In this document: positions 1-9,798 of the stretch, one piece after another | Numbering within the stretch: position 1 is the first letter of the stretch | Layout: the number at the start of each line of letters is the position of its first letter | Source of the DNA: Torymus aiolomorphi | Taxonomy: Eukaryota > Arthropoda > Insecta > Hymenoptera > Torymidae | DNA: 64,000 nucleotides | Direction of reading: 5' to 3' | Assembly (NCBI GenBank): GCA_036365515.1 | Contig: CM070874.1 | Coordinates: forward strand, 93,537,842-93,601,841 | Notes under the pieces: model-generated | The model's database searches: none | Told to the model about the DNA's origin: nothing | What the model saw: the letters and a program-made list of their open reading frames with translations, nothing else | Program-made: the position numbers and the translations under genes

Positions 1-56
1 CAGGACAGAGCACCCGTCGCGAAAACAGAAGGTCCGCGGTTCGATTCTCCGCCGAG
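1..56 (+). repeat. tRNA-like SINE head, truncated by the window edge
   Basis: The first 56 bases read like the 3' two thirds of a tRNA: a D-arm remnant (CAGAGCACCC), then a B-box-like GGTTCGATTC at about 39-48 inside a weak T-arm stem. The T-arm pairing is imperfect and no acceptor stem can be checked because the 5' end is outside the window. A tRNA-derived SINE head or tRNA pseudogene fits better than a functional tRNA. Confidence 0.4.
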
Positions 57-559
57 TCACACGGCGTCGTGTAAAGGTGCATTATATTTACGGTCATCTG
101 TTTCATACTTACTTTTTATCGATCTTGATAATCCTCGTGAAACATTTTTTCTGAATCATAATTAGTAATTTCAAGAGTTTAGAGAAATTTTCAGATATTT
201 TAAAGGTTGTTTGAAGGTGAGGGAAGAGTGCAAAGAAGAAATGGTCACGAAAAAGTAATTGTTTAAATATTTGTAAAGAAGTTCTTTTTTATTAATTTCA
301 ATATTTAAAAATACTGCAACAATATTGGAATAAAATTTAAAATAATTTTTTAATATTATTGAAAGAGTATGGTCATAATATTACGTAGAGATTAAATAGG
401 AAATATCAAACCTTACTAATAATGAAAAAACGGAAACATGCTTTGTGGTAATATTATCTACTTGAACTGTGTTAATATTTCCTAATACATATACAGTTTT
501 GTTAAATCTTAAGAAGATATTGTATTGATGTAATATAAACCCCATAAGGTCATGTATAA

Positions 560-1030
560 CCTGGTAGAAACATTAACCAATAGTTTACAATCTGTCGGCA
601 AAATCGAAACAAGTTCGCTAACGGTTTAACCAACTCTTGCTTTAAAATGCTACTAATTTCGTCACAAAATGATGGTTCGCTTAGCCAACAATTGAACCAA
701 TCATTGGTTTAAAAATTCTATAAATTTATGTACTGAGTTAATGAGTTGTTGGTCTACAGATCCTTAATTTTCAAAATTACTGAAATAATAAAAATACAAT
801 AAACATAATCAAATTAATAATAATGATGCTATACCGACAGTATGAAAAAAGATATTTTTATGGTAAATGAATGTTTTATACATATTAAGAGTTTAAGCAT
901 TTTAGGGTTAAATATATTTTTGTAAAAATTTTGATATTATAAATGACACTTCTTTTGTTTTTGAAATGTTATATTTGCTGTTTTCCGAACCATTGGTTAA
1001 CCGTTGGCTTACACTTGTAACCGTTGGCTA
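560..1030. repeat. Low-complexity AT-rich stretch with ACCGTTGGCT-type inverted words
   Basis: No gene seen. Variants of CCAATGGTT and AACCGTTGGCT recur in both orientations (around 575-620, 685-710 and 985-1030), which suggests a degenerate inverted-repeat element. I cannot define ends or a target duplication. The preceding 60-560 bases hold only AT-rich sequence. Confidence 0.25.
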
Positions 1031-1066
1031 AAAAAATTACCGTACAATTATTTAAAGGTTATTCAA

Positions 1067-1179
1067 AATTTGTGACTCCCCTCTTCAAGGCATTAAACAT
1101 ACGAAATACGAACCATGTGGTGATTTCGTATGTTTAATGCCCTGATGAGGGAAGTCACAAATACTCCCGAAACGTCGGC
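1067..1179 (+). ncRNA. Hammerhead ribozyme motif beside a 19-bp perfect hairpin
   Basis: A hammerhead core lies at 1142-1176: CTGATGA (1142-1148), stem II GGGA/TCCC (1149-1152 with 1165-1168), GAAA (1169-1172), then CGTC with predicted cleavage after the GTC at 1176. GCC at 1139-1141 can pair with GGC at 1177-1179 as the start of stem I. Immediately 5' is a perfect 19-bp hairpin (1089-1107 with 1123-1141). Beyond it the reverse complement of a second, degenerate core (CTTGAAGAG on the minus strand, about 1067-1088) makes the locus a near-palindrome. Such motifs with a very short stem III are known from Penelope-like elements and retrozymes. Activity is not shown here. Confidence 0.65.
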
Positions 1180-1189
1180 TTAGTAAACC

Positions 1190-1865
1190 ACGAATCAAAA
1201 AATAGTTCGTCTGATATCCAATTTTAATAACCTGTAAATACAATTTCTTTACGAACAATTAAAAACACATCTACCGTACAATTACTTTACCAGCCATTTT
1301 CGTTAGCTTATTTTGTACCAGGGTACATGCAAATTTATTAGATTTGTAGATATCGAATTCTCAAGCTCGAAAATAGTTTAAATACGGCCGATGCTGAATG
1401 AAGCGGCTAATCGACTGCACTACGTGTCCCTACCTCTATTAAGAGACATTTATAAAAATTCTTGGTTTTTTAAAATGCCGGTTTCCACGCAGAACGTTTC
1501 TTTTCAAGTTTCTATTTTTTTACGCATAATTTATAATAATTTTCTCCTGTAGACCTTACCTTACGCCCACGTTATGCCTGTGGAACCGGGAAAACTTATT
1601 AAAAAATCTCGTGGGTTAAATTCTAATTATGAAAACCCGACCCGGATGGTCAGTGTATTGGAATAATTTCAGTTTGGATATCTAGGTCACATCCATAGGC
1701 TTAAACATCGAAACTGTATTATCCACACCTTCCGCTCAATTTGTGAAAGGGCAATTAACTCCAAAGCCTCCAACTTTATTTTAAACGTGATCAAATCTCC
1801 ATTCATGCCAACCTCAACAAAACTACAACTTTTTATATACCTACCCTCTTAAAATATCAATAACT
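1190..1865. other. No gene recognised
   Basis: AT-rich, with a slightly GC-richer piece at 1550-1800. No long open frame, splice-consistent exon or clear repeat boundary was seen. Confidence 0.3.
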
Positions 1866-2521
1866 ATCTTGCCCCGGATAGCACAAGACGTTTTTTAAAC
1901 GTTATTATGACGTCAAATTTTAAACCTCGTGACGTCAGAAATATAAGTTGATCAAACATCATAATGACGTCAGTAAAACGTTGAAAATATCCAAAGAATT
2001 ATTTATCTTGTAATATTAATTACTTTAGACGTCATAAAAACGTCATAAAAACTTCATAAAAAGTCATAAAAACGTCATAAAAACATCATAAAAACGTCAT
2101 AAAACATTATAAAAACGTCATAAAAACGTCAAATATTGAAAGAAAGGGTGGGGGGAGCTTCTTCATACATAAGTATTATATGCCTGCTTAGACATATATA
2201 TAAAGATGTAATGTATAAATGACGTTTTTATGACGTTTTTTATGACGTTTTGTCACGTTTCATATGACGTTTCTATAACGTTTATTGTATGTTCTTCCAA
2301 CATTTTTCTAACGTCCTTCTAACAGATTTTTAACCTGTTTATGACGTCGAAAAAATGAAAAGAAATATCGGTAGAAAAATACTGCGGACATTTCCAACGT
2401 CTTATTGACGTTATTATGACGTTTGAACAACTTATATTTCTGACGTCACGAGGTTTAAAATTTGACGTCATAATGACGTTTAAAAAACGTCTTGTGCTAT
2501 CCGGGGCGCAAGGTACGCTCA
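1866..2521. mobile_element. MITE with ~120-bp inverted ends and internal ACGTCATAA repeats
   Basis: Left arm (about 1866-1990) and right arm (about 2395-2521) are near-perfect reverse complements, with outer core CCCCGGATAGCACAAGACG and its complement. Inside, the word CGTCATAAAA is repeated in tandem at 2027-2135, and its complement TTTTATGACG at 2221-2290, so the whole ~650 bp can fold back. A TA on each side (before TCTTGCCCC and after GCGCAAGG) would fit a Tc1/mariner-type target duplication, but the termini differ by two bases. No transposase is encoded; it is presumably mobilised in trans. Confidence 0.65.
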
Positions 2522-3145
2522 AGTTGAGCGCATTCCGGCTCTCCACCTCCTTACCTGCCGACACAGATAAGGCAGCTGATATTCCAACGCAACAGCAGAT
2601 ACATCCCGACGCGCCTATTTAGAAGTGCTCCCAGGCAACCGTCAGGTCGGTACACACGTATATTCGGGCACCCATACACACCCACACCTGCACGTTCTTC
2701 AGCGTGCAAACGACATTAGCATCGACCCATCTAGTTAGTGCCAAACTGAGTATTCAGGCTCGTAGAGCGATTGACGTAATCGTGTTAATCCCTGCGCGCA
2801 TGAGCCGGTGTGCGAGTAACGAGTGCTATCTTATACGCTGCTTTTCGCGCGTATATTTTCGAATTAGTCGAGAGCGCGCGCGGGAGACGTGTTTGGGGAG
2901 GGAATTGATTTTGTGCGGCTCGACTCGAAAGAGACATAATGCGAGAGTTTGAGGAATGGAGTTGCGAATTTGTTTTTAGAGAGAAATAAGAGCTCGATTT
3001 ATAAAGCGCCACTTTTTAGGATGTGGATGCGAAGAAGGTATTCTGTTTCAAAGATAAAGTAGTCATATATAAGCTATATTGGACGGAGAAAACGATGGGT
3101 TACTTTTACCAAGTGGATGGTTACAGATTAGGGTATAGCGAAAAA
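2522..3145. other. GC-richer unique segment, no gene model
   Basis: Base composition rises between about 2522 and 2960 (CpG-containing, e.g. around 2800-2890). Open frames are under 85 codons on both strands and lack recognisable domains. It could be an untranslated exon or promoter region, or old repeat. Confidence 0.25.
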
Positions 3146-3147
3146 CC

Positions 3148-3270
3148 GTCATTTTTAGGCACGACCGCTACTCGGGAGAGCCTTATAATTTCACCAGAGC
3201 GAAAATTCTAAGAATTCAAATACTGAAAATTTAACGCGTAAAAACCATTTTCCACTCAGAGCGAGCGCGT
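3148..3270 (+). repeat. Interspersed repeat end (TAGGCACGACCGC...CCTTATAATTT family)
   Basis: The block TAGGCACGACCGCTACTCGG followed by a CCTTATAATTT block and a downstream AAACCATTTTCCACTC segment recurs in reverse orientation at 50185-50315. Its core (CCTTATAATTT next to GCACGACCGC) also recurs in reverse at about 45418-45455 and 49192-49230. Four dispersed copies in one window define a repeat family. Full-length boundaries cannot be set here. Confidence 0.6.
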
Positions 3271-3600
3271 TTTAAGCGTTTTCTGAGATGTATGTATGTC
3301 TGTACGCCCGTATGTAATCAAGTTTCCAGATTATCTCAATGAATTTTCAATCGATTTCATCAGGATTCCGGGAAAATACTCCTCTAATTATACCTATGTG
3401 CTGGTTCTCTATTGAGAAAGATCGATGAAAAATTAAAAAAATTCGAGCACAAAGAAATATCTCAAAAAATAGATTTTTAAGCTTAATGACTAGAAAAATT
3501 AATTGTATGCTTATATCTATAGGTTTATCTGCTAAAACTAATTAAAATACACCTTTTTTCTGTTGGACACTTTTTTCTACGAGCAATATTTGCGAAGATA

Positions 3601-4225
3601 ACTGCGAAAAACGACAAAAAAGGTCCAAATTTGACGATTTTTGGCTATAACTTGACAGGATTTGATTTTATACAAAAATGTTAAATATAAAAGTTATAGA
3701 TAATATTAAAACAAAACTTTTTCCTATCAAACATTTTTTTATACAATCAATTCCTGACGAGTTAAATCCAAAAAAACGATTTCTTAATGCCTAAAAATAC
3801 ATAAAATGGACGATTTTCGACTATAACTTGACAGAATTTGATTTTACACAAAAAACTTAAATACAATAGTTGTAGATAACATTTAAACAAAACTTTTCTC
3901 CATTTAACATTTCATCTAAAATCAACCCCTGACGATTTAGACCTATAAAAACGATTTTACACGTCTAAATATACATAAAATAGACGATTTTCGGCTAGAA
4001 CTTGACAGAATTTGATTTTACACAAAAATGTTAAATACAAAAGTTGTAGATAATATTTAAACAAAACTTTTTCCATTTAACATTTTCATCTAAAATCAAC
4101 TCCTGGTATCTAAACCTATAAACACGATTTTTAATGCACCAATGCACCTTACATAGTCAATTTTCGCTTATTATTTAACAGAATTCGATTTGATACAGAA
4201 ATATTAAATATAATAGTTATCAATA
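3601..4225 (+). repeat. 175-bp tandem repeat, about 3.5 copies
   Basis: The phrase CTTGACAGAATTTGATTTTA followed by AAAGTTGTAGATAA-like and AAACAAAACTTTT blocks starts at 3651, 3827, 4001 and (diverged) about 4174, a period of 173-176 bp. Related single units occur at 45005-45110 and 45780-45890 inside another repeat, so this unit is shared with a dispersed element. Non-coding. Confidence 0.75.
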
Positions 4226-4259
4226 AGATCGGAAAAATCGATATCCAAAGATAATATAA

Positions 4260-4990
4260 TTACAAAAATATAATAATGAAATACAAAAAAAGTACATTTG
4301 ATTACAATATTCAATCTGATAAACACATTGGTAAAAAGTAATTAAAGAAACGAAATATCTATTCCTCTTTTTTCTACAAAAAAACAAAAATATTATGCAA
4401 ACTAAAACATTATACTCTTTATAATAGTCTTAAAAATTATGGGATAATATCTTGTAGTTCTTTATGTATGAATAAATAGTTGAAGACCATTAAATAATTT
4501 ACAAAATAAAATTTTTAAAATTAAATTTAAAAATACTTTGGAGTTTGAAGAATGCCCTTTTAATATTAAATAATTATTTTGTTTTGAGTCCGTTTTCTAT
4601 CATTATGAGAAACTAAATATCAGAAACAAACAATTAATACAAGAAATAGAAGTGTACAGATACCAATAAAAAAAAACTCTAACAATAACTAACAAAAACT
4701 GTTACATAGAAGCTGTCAGAACTTATAATTCCTTGTGAAATAATCTAGAAAACTTAGAATGTAGTAGAATTAAAATTAGAAAAATGTATAAAAATTGGGT
4801 TGGTAAAAATATATAATTATGTTATCTTACTGTTTCGATAACAAATTTAAGAAATTTGATACAAGATTGCACAGCTTAACCTGTTTATTATGTTCACAGG
4901 ACCTAAGCGATTGAAATAAAAGAATCAAAATTGTCTAATACTATTTGGTTGGTAAAGGCGCTTATGGTAGAGTGTGAATCATAATTTTGT
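4260..4990. other. AT-rich, nothing recognised
   Basis: About 80% A+T with no open frame longer than a few dozen codons, no tandem structure and no inverted ends that I could find. Confidence 0.3.
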
Positions 4991-5110
4991 ATCTTGAAAC
5001 TAATGGCCAATTCTCTACCAGGAAAGGTTTAAATAAATGAACACCATTTATTTTTAACCGACGTTTCGGACACTTTTTTTGTGTCCCTCTTCAGGTGCTA
5101 TTACGTCAAG
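4991..5110 (-). ncRNA. Hammerhead ribozyme motif (minus strand)
   Basis: On the minus strand a complete core lies at 5094-5060: CTGAAGA (5094-5088), stem II GGGACAC/GTGTCC (5087-5081 with 5073-5068), GAAAC, then GTC with predicted cleavage. Its 3' flank (minus strand) contains an ATAAATGGTGTT block, and further out CTGGTAGAGAA and GGCCATTAG, resembling the flank of the 10.4-kb hammerhead locus; both therefore belong to one element family. Stem I is not obvious in cis (1-2 bp). Confidence 0.6.
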
Positions 5111-5696
5111 ATGTAATAATAACGGGAGACTGTCCGTTTCGTCAATGACGAAATCCGTATTTTATCCTGGAACTCCGTTATAAAGTATATAATAAAATGT
5201 ATAATTATATCAATTTAAACAATTGTATAAACACCAACAATATGTAATCAGTTTAGTAACTAGCGTGTAGTCAATACAAAGAAACACTACAAACTGACCA
5301 CTGTCGAATAAAAATATCTCTTGTTTACTTGAGAATTATCTCGTATTCAAAGTTTATTTTTAACTTACCAATATTTTTATAAATGTCGTCGCCAAAAAAA
5401 TATTCGTAGAAGCGTGATAACATTGAAAATTGTAATGTAAATTTAATATAATTCTAATTATATTGCATATTTGAGTAAGAATGAAACCTTCGTTGATAAA
5501 AAAAAACTGAAATTTTTACGACATCAACAATACAAGTATCAATACGGGAAATGAAATATTATCCTAAGATTATGTAAAACAAGATGAATTTTTAATAGAA
5601 TTTTACCCATAAAAATTCTATGTTTATAAATAATTTCTTTTTAGATAAGGTAATACCGATGTTAATGAGTTCAAGATGATGTAGTTTTTATTTGTG

Positions 5697-5732
5697 CAAC
5701 GTTTCGGTAGCTGATTCGCTACCCTTATCAAG
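5697..5732 (-). ncRNA. Degenerate hammerhead-like motif, left arm
   Basis: Minus strand: CTTGATAAG replaces the canonical CTGATGAG, followed by a 6-bp stem II (GGTAGC/GCTACC) and GAAACGTTG. Two core positions differ from consensus, so catalysis is doubtful although the stem is preserved. Confidence 0.4.
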
Positions 5733-7280
5733 CACTGAAATTTATTAATACAAAATAGATACAAGGTCACGAATAAACAAAAAAAGTATAACATACAATA
5801 TCCAAACTGCACGTCGAGCTTACCTAAAGATTTCTGTTAAATAATTAACACCGTCATATACAAAATACTACATACATTCTTCGTTCTGCAAAAATAGAGC
5901 CAATAATGTGAAATATATAAAACCTTTGCACAGAGATCAGCCTCAAATAAATATAATTGTTACCTGATTTTTAGGTAAAAACAATCTAAATGTTAACGAA
6001 AACATTTCCACCTTCGTAAATCGAATAAATTAGGACGACACAGTAATAAATTAATAAAAATAACACAACAATTTAATAAATTAACACAGAAGAGAAGCAA
6101 AGACAGTCAAAGTAAATAAAAGGAACGTAAACAAGTAGCTGTCTGATATACTATTTAAAATTATGGCAGCTGATATACTGATGTCAATAACTAAGTAATA
6201 ACAAAGCAATTTACCCAGTACATTGCAGTCATAATCTATAAAACTTATTTGACTATTAATTAAATAAATTAGAAGAATTTTCTGTTCGAAGTCCTATTTT
6301 ATTAAAACAAAGGTCAATACTATTATAAAATAATAAAATACATCAAGTCAAACCTTAAAAAAAATTTTTTCCTTTTTTACACACACACAGAAACTCATTT
6401 CAAATCTCACGGTCCACTGCAGGACACTACACCTTTGCACTCGCACTACTACCCAAAATCATGCGCACGCAGATACGCAGTGCCCCGAGTGACAATATTA
6501 CAATCATGCTTATAATATATCTAACAAATCAATAGTAACAATTATATTCATTTTCTATCTGATTTCCCTTATTTTGTATAAAAGTTGTGAATAGTGACTG
6601 CTTAAATTTTGTGTATCTTCTTTTATATTTATTGGGTTATCTTGTAATTTTATGTTTACCATTTCTGAGATTATTCTTTTTTTCCAACAGCTTTCAGTAT
6701 CTATTTAATAAAATAGGACTTTGAACAGAAAATTCTTCTATTATTTATTTAATTAATAGTCAAATAAGTTTTATAGATTATGACTGCAATGTACTGGGTA
6801 AATTGCTTTGTTATTACTTAGTTATTGACATCAGTATATCAGCTGCCATAATTTTAAATAGTATATCAGACAGCTACTTGTTTACGTTCCTTTTATTTAC
6901 TTTGACTGTCTTTGCTTCTCTTCTGTGTTAATTTATTAAATTTTTGTGTTATTTTTATTAATTTATTACTGTGTCGTCCTAATTTATTCGATTTACGAAG
7001 GTGGAAATGTTTTCGTTAACATTTAGATTGTTTTTACCTAAAAAATCAGGTAACAATTGTATTTATTTGAGGCTGATCTCTGTGCAAAGGTTTTATATAT
7101 TTCACATTATTGGCTCTATTTTTGCAGAACAAAGAATGTATGTAGTATTTTGTATATGACGGTGTTAATTATTTAACAGAAATCTTTAGATAAACTTGAC
7201 GTGCAGTTTGGATATTGTATGTTATACTTTTTTTGTTTATTCGTGACCTTGTATCTATTTTGTATTAATAAATTTCAGTG

Positions 7281-7316
7281 CTTGATAAGGGTAGCGAATC
7301 AGCTACCGAAACGTTG
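7281..7316 (+). ncRNA. Degenerate hammerhead-like motif, right arm
   Basis: Mirror copy of the left-arm motif: CTTGATAAG, perfect stem II (GGTAGC/GCTACC) and GAAACGTTG at 7307-7315. The core substitutions are identical to the left arm, so they predate formation or homogenisation of the foldback. Confidence 0.4.
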
Positions 7317-7857
7317 CACAAATAAAAACTACATCATCTTGAACTCATTAACATCGATATTATCTTATCTAAAAAGAAATTATTTATAAACATAGAATTT
7401 TTATGGGTAAAATTCTATTAAAAATTCATCTTTTTTCACATAATCTTAGGATAATATTTCATTTCCCGTATTGATACTTGTATTGTTGATGTCGTAAAAA
7501 TTTAAGTTTTTTTTATCAACGAAGGTTTCATTCTTACCCAAATATGCAATATAATTAGAATTATATTAAATTTACATTACAATTTTCAATGTTATCACGC
7601 TTCTACGATTATTTTTTTGGCGACGACATTTATAAAAATATTGGTAAGTTAAAAATAAACTTTGAATACGAGATAATTCTCAAGTAAACAAGAGATATTT
7701 TTATTCGACAGTGGTCAGTTTGTAGTGTTTCTTTGTATTGACTACACGCTAGTTACTAAACTGATTACATATTGTTGGTGTTTATACAATTGTTTAAATT
7801 GATATAATTATACATTTTATTATATACTTTATAACGGAGTTCCAGGATAAAATACGG

Positions 7858-8290
7858 AGAAAATAAGAATCTCGGTTCTCCGTATTCTATCGAACTCGTT
7901 TGACTCTCGTTCCCGCGAATTCGCGCATCTCGAGCGTTTGTTGACATCGCTCGAACGATGTATTCGCGATCTGCGCGGGGGGCTGCGCGACTTTGGCGGT
8001 TGCAAAGTCGCGCTCGATTCATTTTTGAATCAGATTCTCTCGGGCTGTCAAACCGCGCGTACGCGAGTTAATTTGATCGTCCGCGAAGAAAACGGTATCG
8101 TACGTCCTCACCGGTGCAGAGCACCGCCCGTACACGTACCGACCACGAAGAGCAGTGCATGTGAGCAATCCGAGCCATTCCTGGGGTCCGAAGCGTCTGT
8201 AGGTGAAGGCTGGATGTTAGGACTCGGCCTGAACACTCCGAAGTCGACCGGAGGATAAGGCCTGACGCAGGAGCGGATTCGTGAGCGAGC
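7858..8290. other. GC-rich segment, no gene model
   Basis: CpG-containing sequence that contrasts with its surroundings. A 106-codon frame on the plus strand (7938-8258) has no recognisable domain and its composition follows the GC patch, so I do not call it a gene. It may be the upstream part of the repeat that follows. Confidence 0.3.
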
Positions 8291-8625
8291 GACGAGAGAA
8301 GTGCACTCCTCTCCCGGTAAGCCTCTTTGTACTTCCCACGCAGCGATTTATTTGTGTATTTTCGACTCGCAGCGGCGAGTGGCCGGTGGTGCGTTCACCG
8401 GCCCAGCGAAAATAGATACCTTGATCCGCCCGCGCCGAGCGGCGGATCCCGTCTTCTTGTCTGCGCGCAACGCGACGCGTTTTTTATGTAAATGATTAAT
8501 TAGAATAGACCTTGTTATTGTGCTGTGAAATAATTGCGGCTATTCTTCATTTATCGACCTTAACCTAACCTTCTCCCGGATACCGCCGCCTCCGCGGGAA
8601 AACGACTCCGCTGGTCGTTTTCATA
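8291..8625 (+). repeat. Interspersed repeat, LTR- or SINE-like, copy 1
   Basis: Shares with 57930-58265 the blocks GCGGCGAGTGGCCGG, GAGCGGCGGATC, CTTCTTGTCTGC, a GCAACGCGACGCG-like word and TTGTTATTG. It also shares the end block CGACCTTAACCTAAC-CTTCTCCCGGATACC. The order is the same in both copies, except that an AAGAGTGCAC/CTCCCGG block lies before the shared block here and after it at 58.2 kb, as expected if one copy is an internal or junction fragment. No coding region. The class is uncertain. Confidence 0.5.
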
Positions 8626-9795
8626 TCTGAGCGTAGCGGCCGCGAGCTTTACTCTTTGAGCGAGCGCTTTTAACTCAGCGATCCAATTAGTTGGAAAGCG
8701 AAGTTCGCGTGCGATCTTCGCGTTGTTTTCGGGATTCCAGGAGCAGATCCCCGGGCAAGTCATTTTAGTCTGACACCCACCGTGTTCTAGGGCATCGCTG
8801 GCCTGTGGCTTTTTGGGATCTTACCCCAGAAGCCATCCCGTTACAACTTTAAAAAAAAAATTTTAAATTACGCATTGAGGATACAGAAAATATATTATTA
8901 AAAAGGGCTTGTATAATAATATAATTATTATCTAAAAAAGTCATCAGATTTTTCAACCCAAATATCTCACAGATACTATAACAAAAATGATCCATCAAAT
9001 TTCTGAAAGTTATCTCCGCACAAATCGAAGGCCTCAAGTCGAGATTATATCAAATAAATGTTTACAAATTAATTTTTTAATTAAAACACGTGGTGGCCGG
9101 TGAAGTTTCTTATTCTTATTCGACATGCCCTCAATAACTGTTTTAAATAAAACGAGTATAATATTTTATTGTAATGAGTATCTTGCCCATTTAATACAAT
9201 TAATAAATAAAATTCATGAAATCGTATGAGCGTGCGTGTGTAAGCGTGTGAGTGCATGCGCGCGCTTGAGTGTAAATACATATATTCAATTTCATTATTT
9301 TATGTATTTATTGTATTAAACTCACGATTCTCTCTACCATATAATAAACAAATAAAATAAATTAAATTATTTGTATGTGTCACAATATAATATTGTAGTA
9401 ATTATAATATTTCTATTTCAGTGAAACATAACTTTATTTTAAAAAGAAGACTAGACCAAACGCGCGCTGCACGCGCGGAAATGAACTATGCTTTGAATAC
9501 AATATTCAAAAATGGGAAAATAACCTTATAAGAAAAATATAAACAAACAATATTACGTTGCCATGCACATAGCTACAGCATGGCAACACTTCCGACCAAT
9601 CAGATTACGAATAAAACGTGAAATAACATAGCCAACAATTTTAATAAAGGGGATAAAATTATGAAATATCTGAAATAAAAGTAAGTTCAATTGACGTTCA
9701 TGAAAATAAAATAAAGTTATTTTAAGTAAAATAATAATTATAGAATAAATAATCTACGGCTGTTGCTTGAACGTCATTGCTTCAAATAAAATTAA
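8626..9795. other. No gene recognised
   Basis: Mixed sequence: a moderately GC-rich tail to 8850, then AT-rich DNA. Around 9230-9275 is a GTGCGTG-rich patch, and at 9558-9587 a small hairpin (GTTGCCATG/CATGGCAAC, 12-nt loop). Nothing codes convincingly. Confidence 0.3.
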
Positions 9796-9798
9796 AAA

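Larger units (their letters stand above)
5155..7857. mobile_element. 2.7-kb foldback element with ~1.15-kb inverted arms
   Basis: Left arm 5155-6307 and right arm 6710-7857 are reverse complements at very high identity. For example TTTATCCTGGAACTCCG at the left outer edge matches CGGAGTTCCAGGATAAA at the right, and the inner edges match around 6265-6307 and 6710-6757. The unique centre (6308-6709) is AT-rich with a slightly GC-richer patch at 6380-6490. Each arm carries the same degenerate hammerhead-like motif and the same short open frame (63 codons), which is a mirror copy and not two genes. No transposase is visible. High arm identity points to recent origin or gene conversion. Confidence 0.75.
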
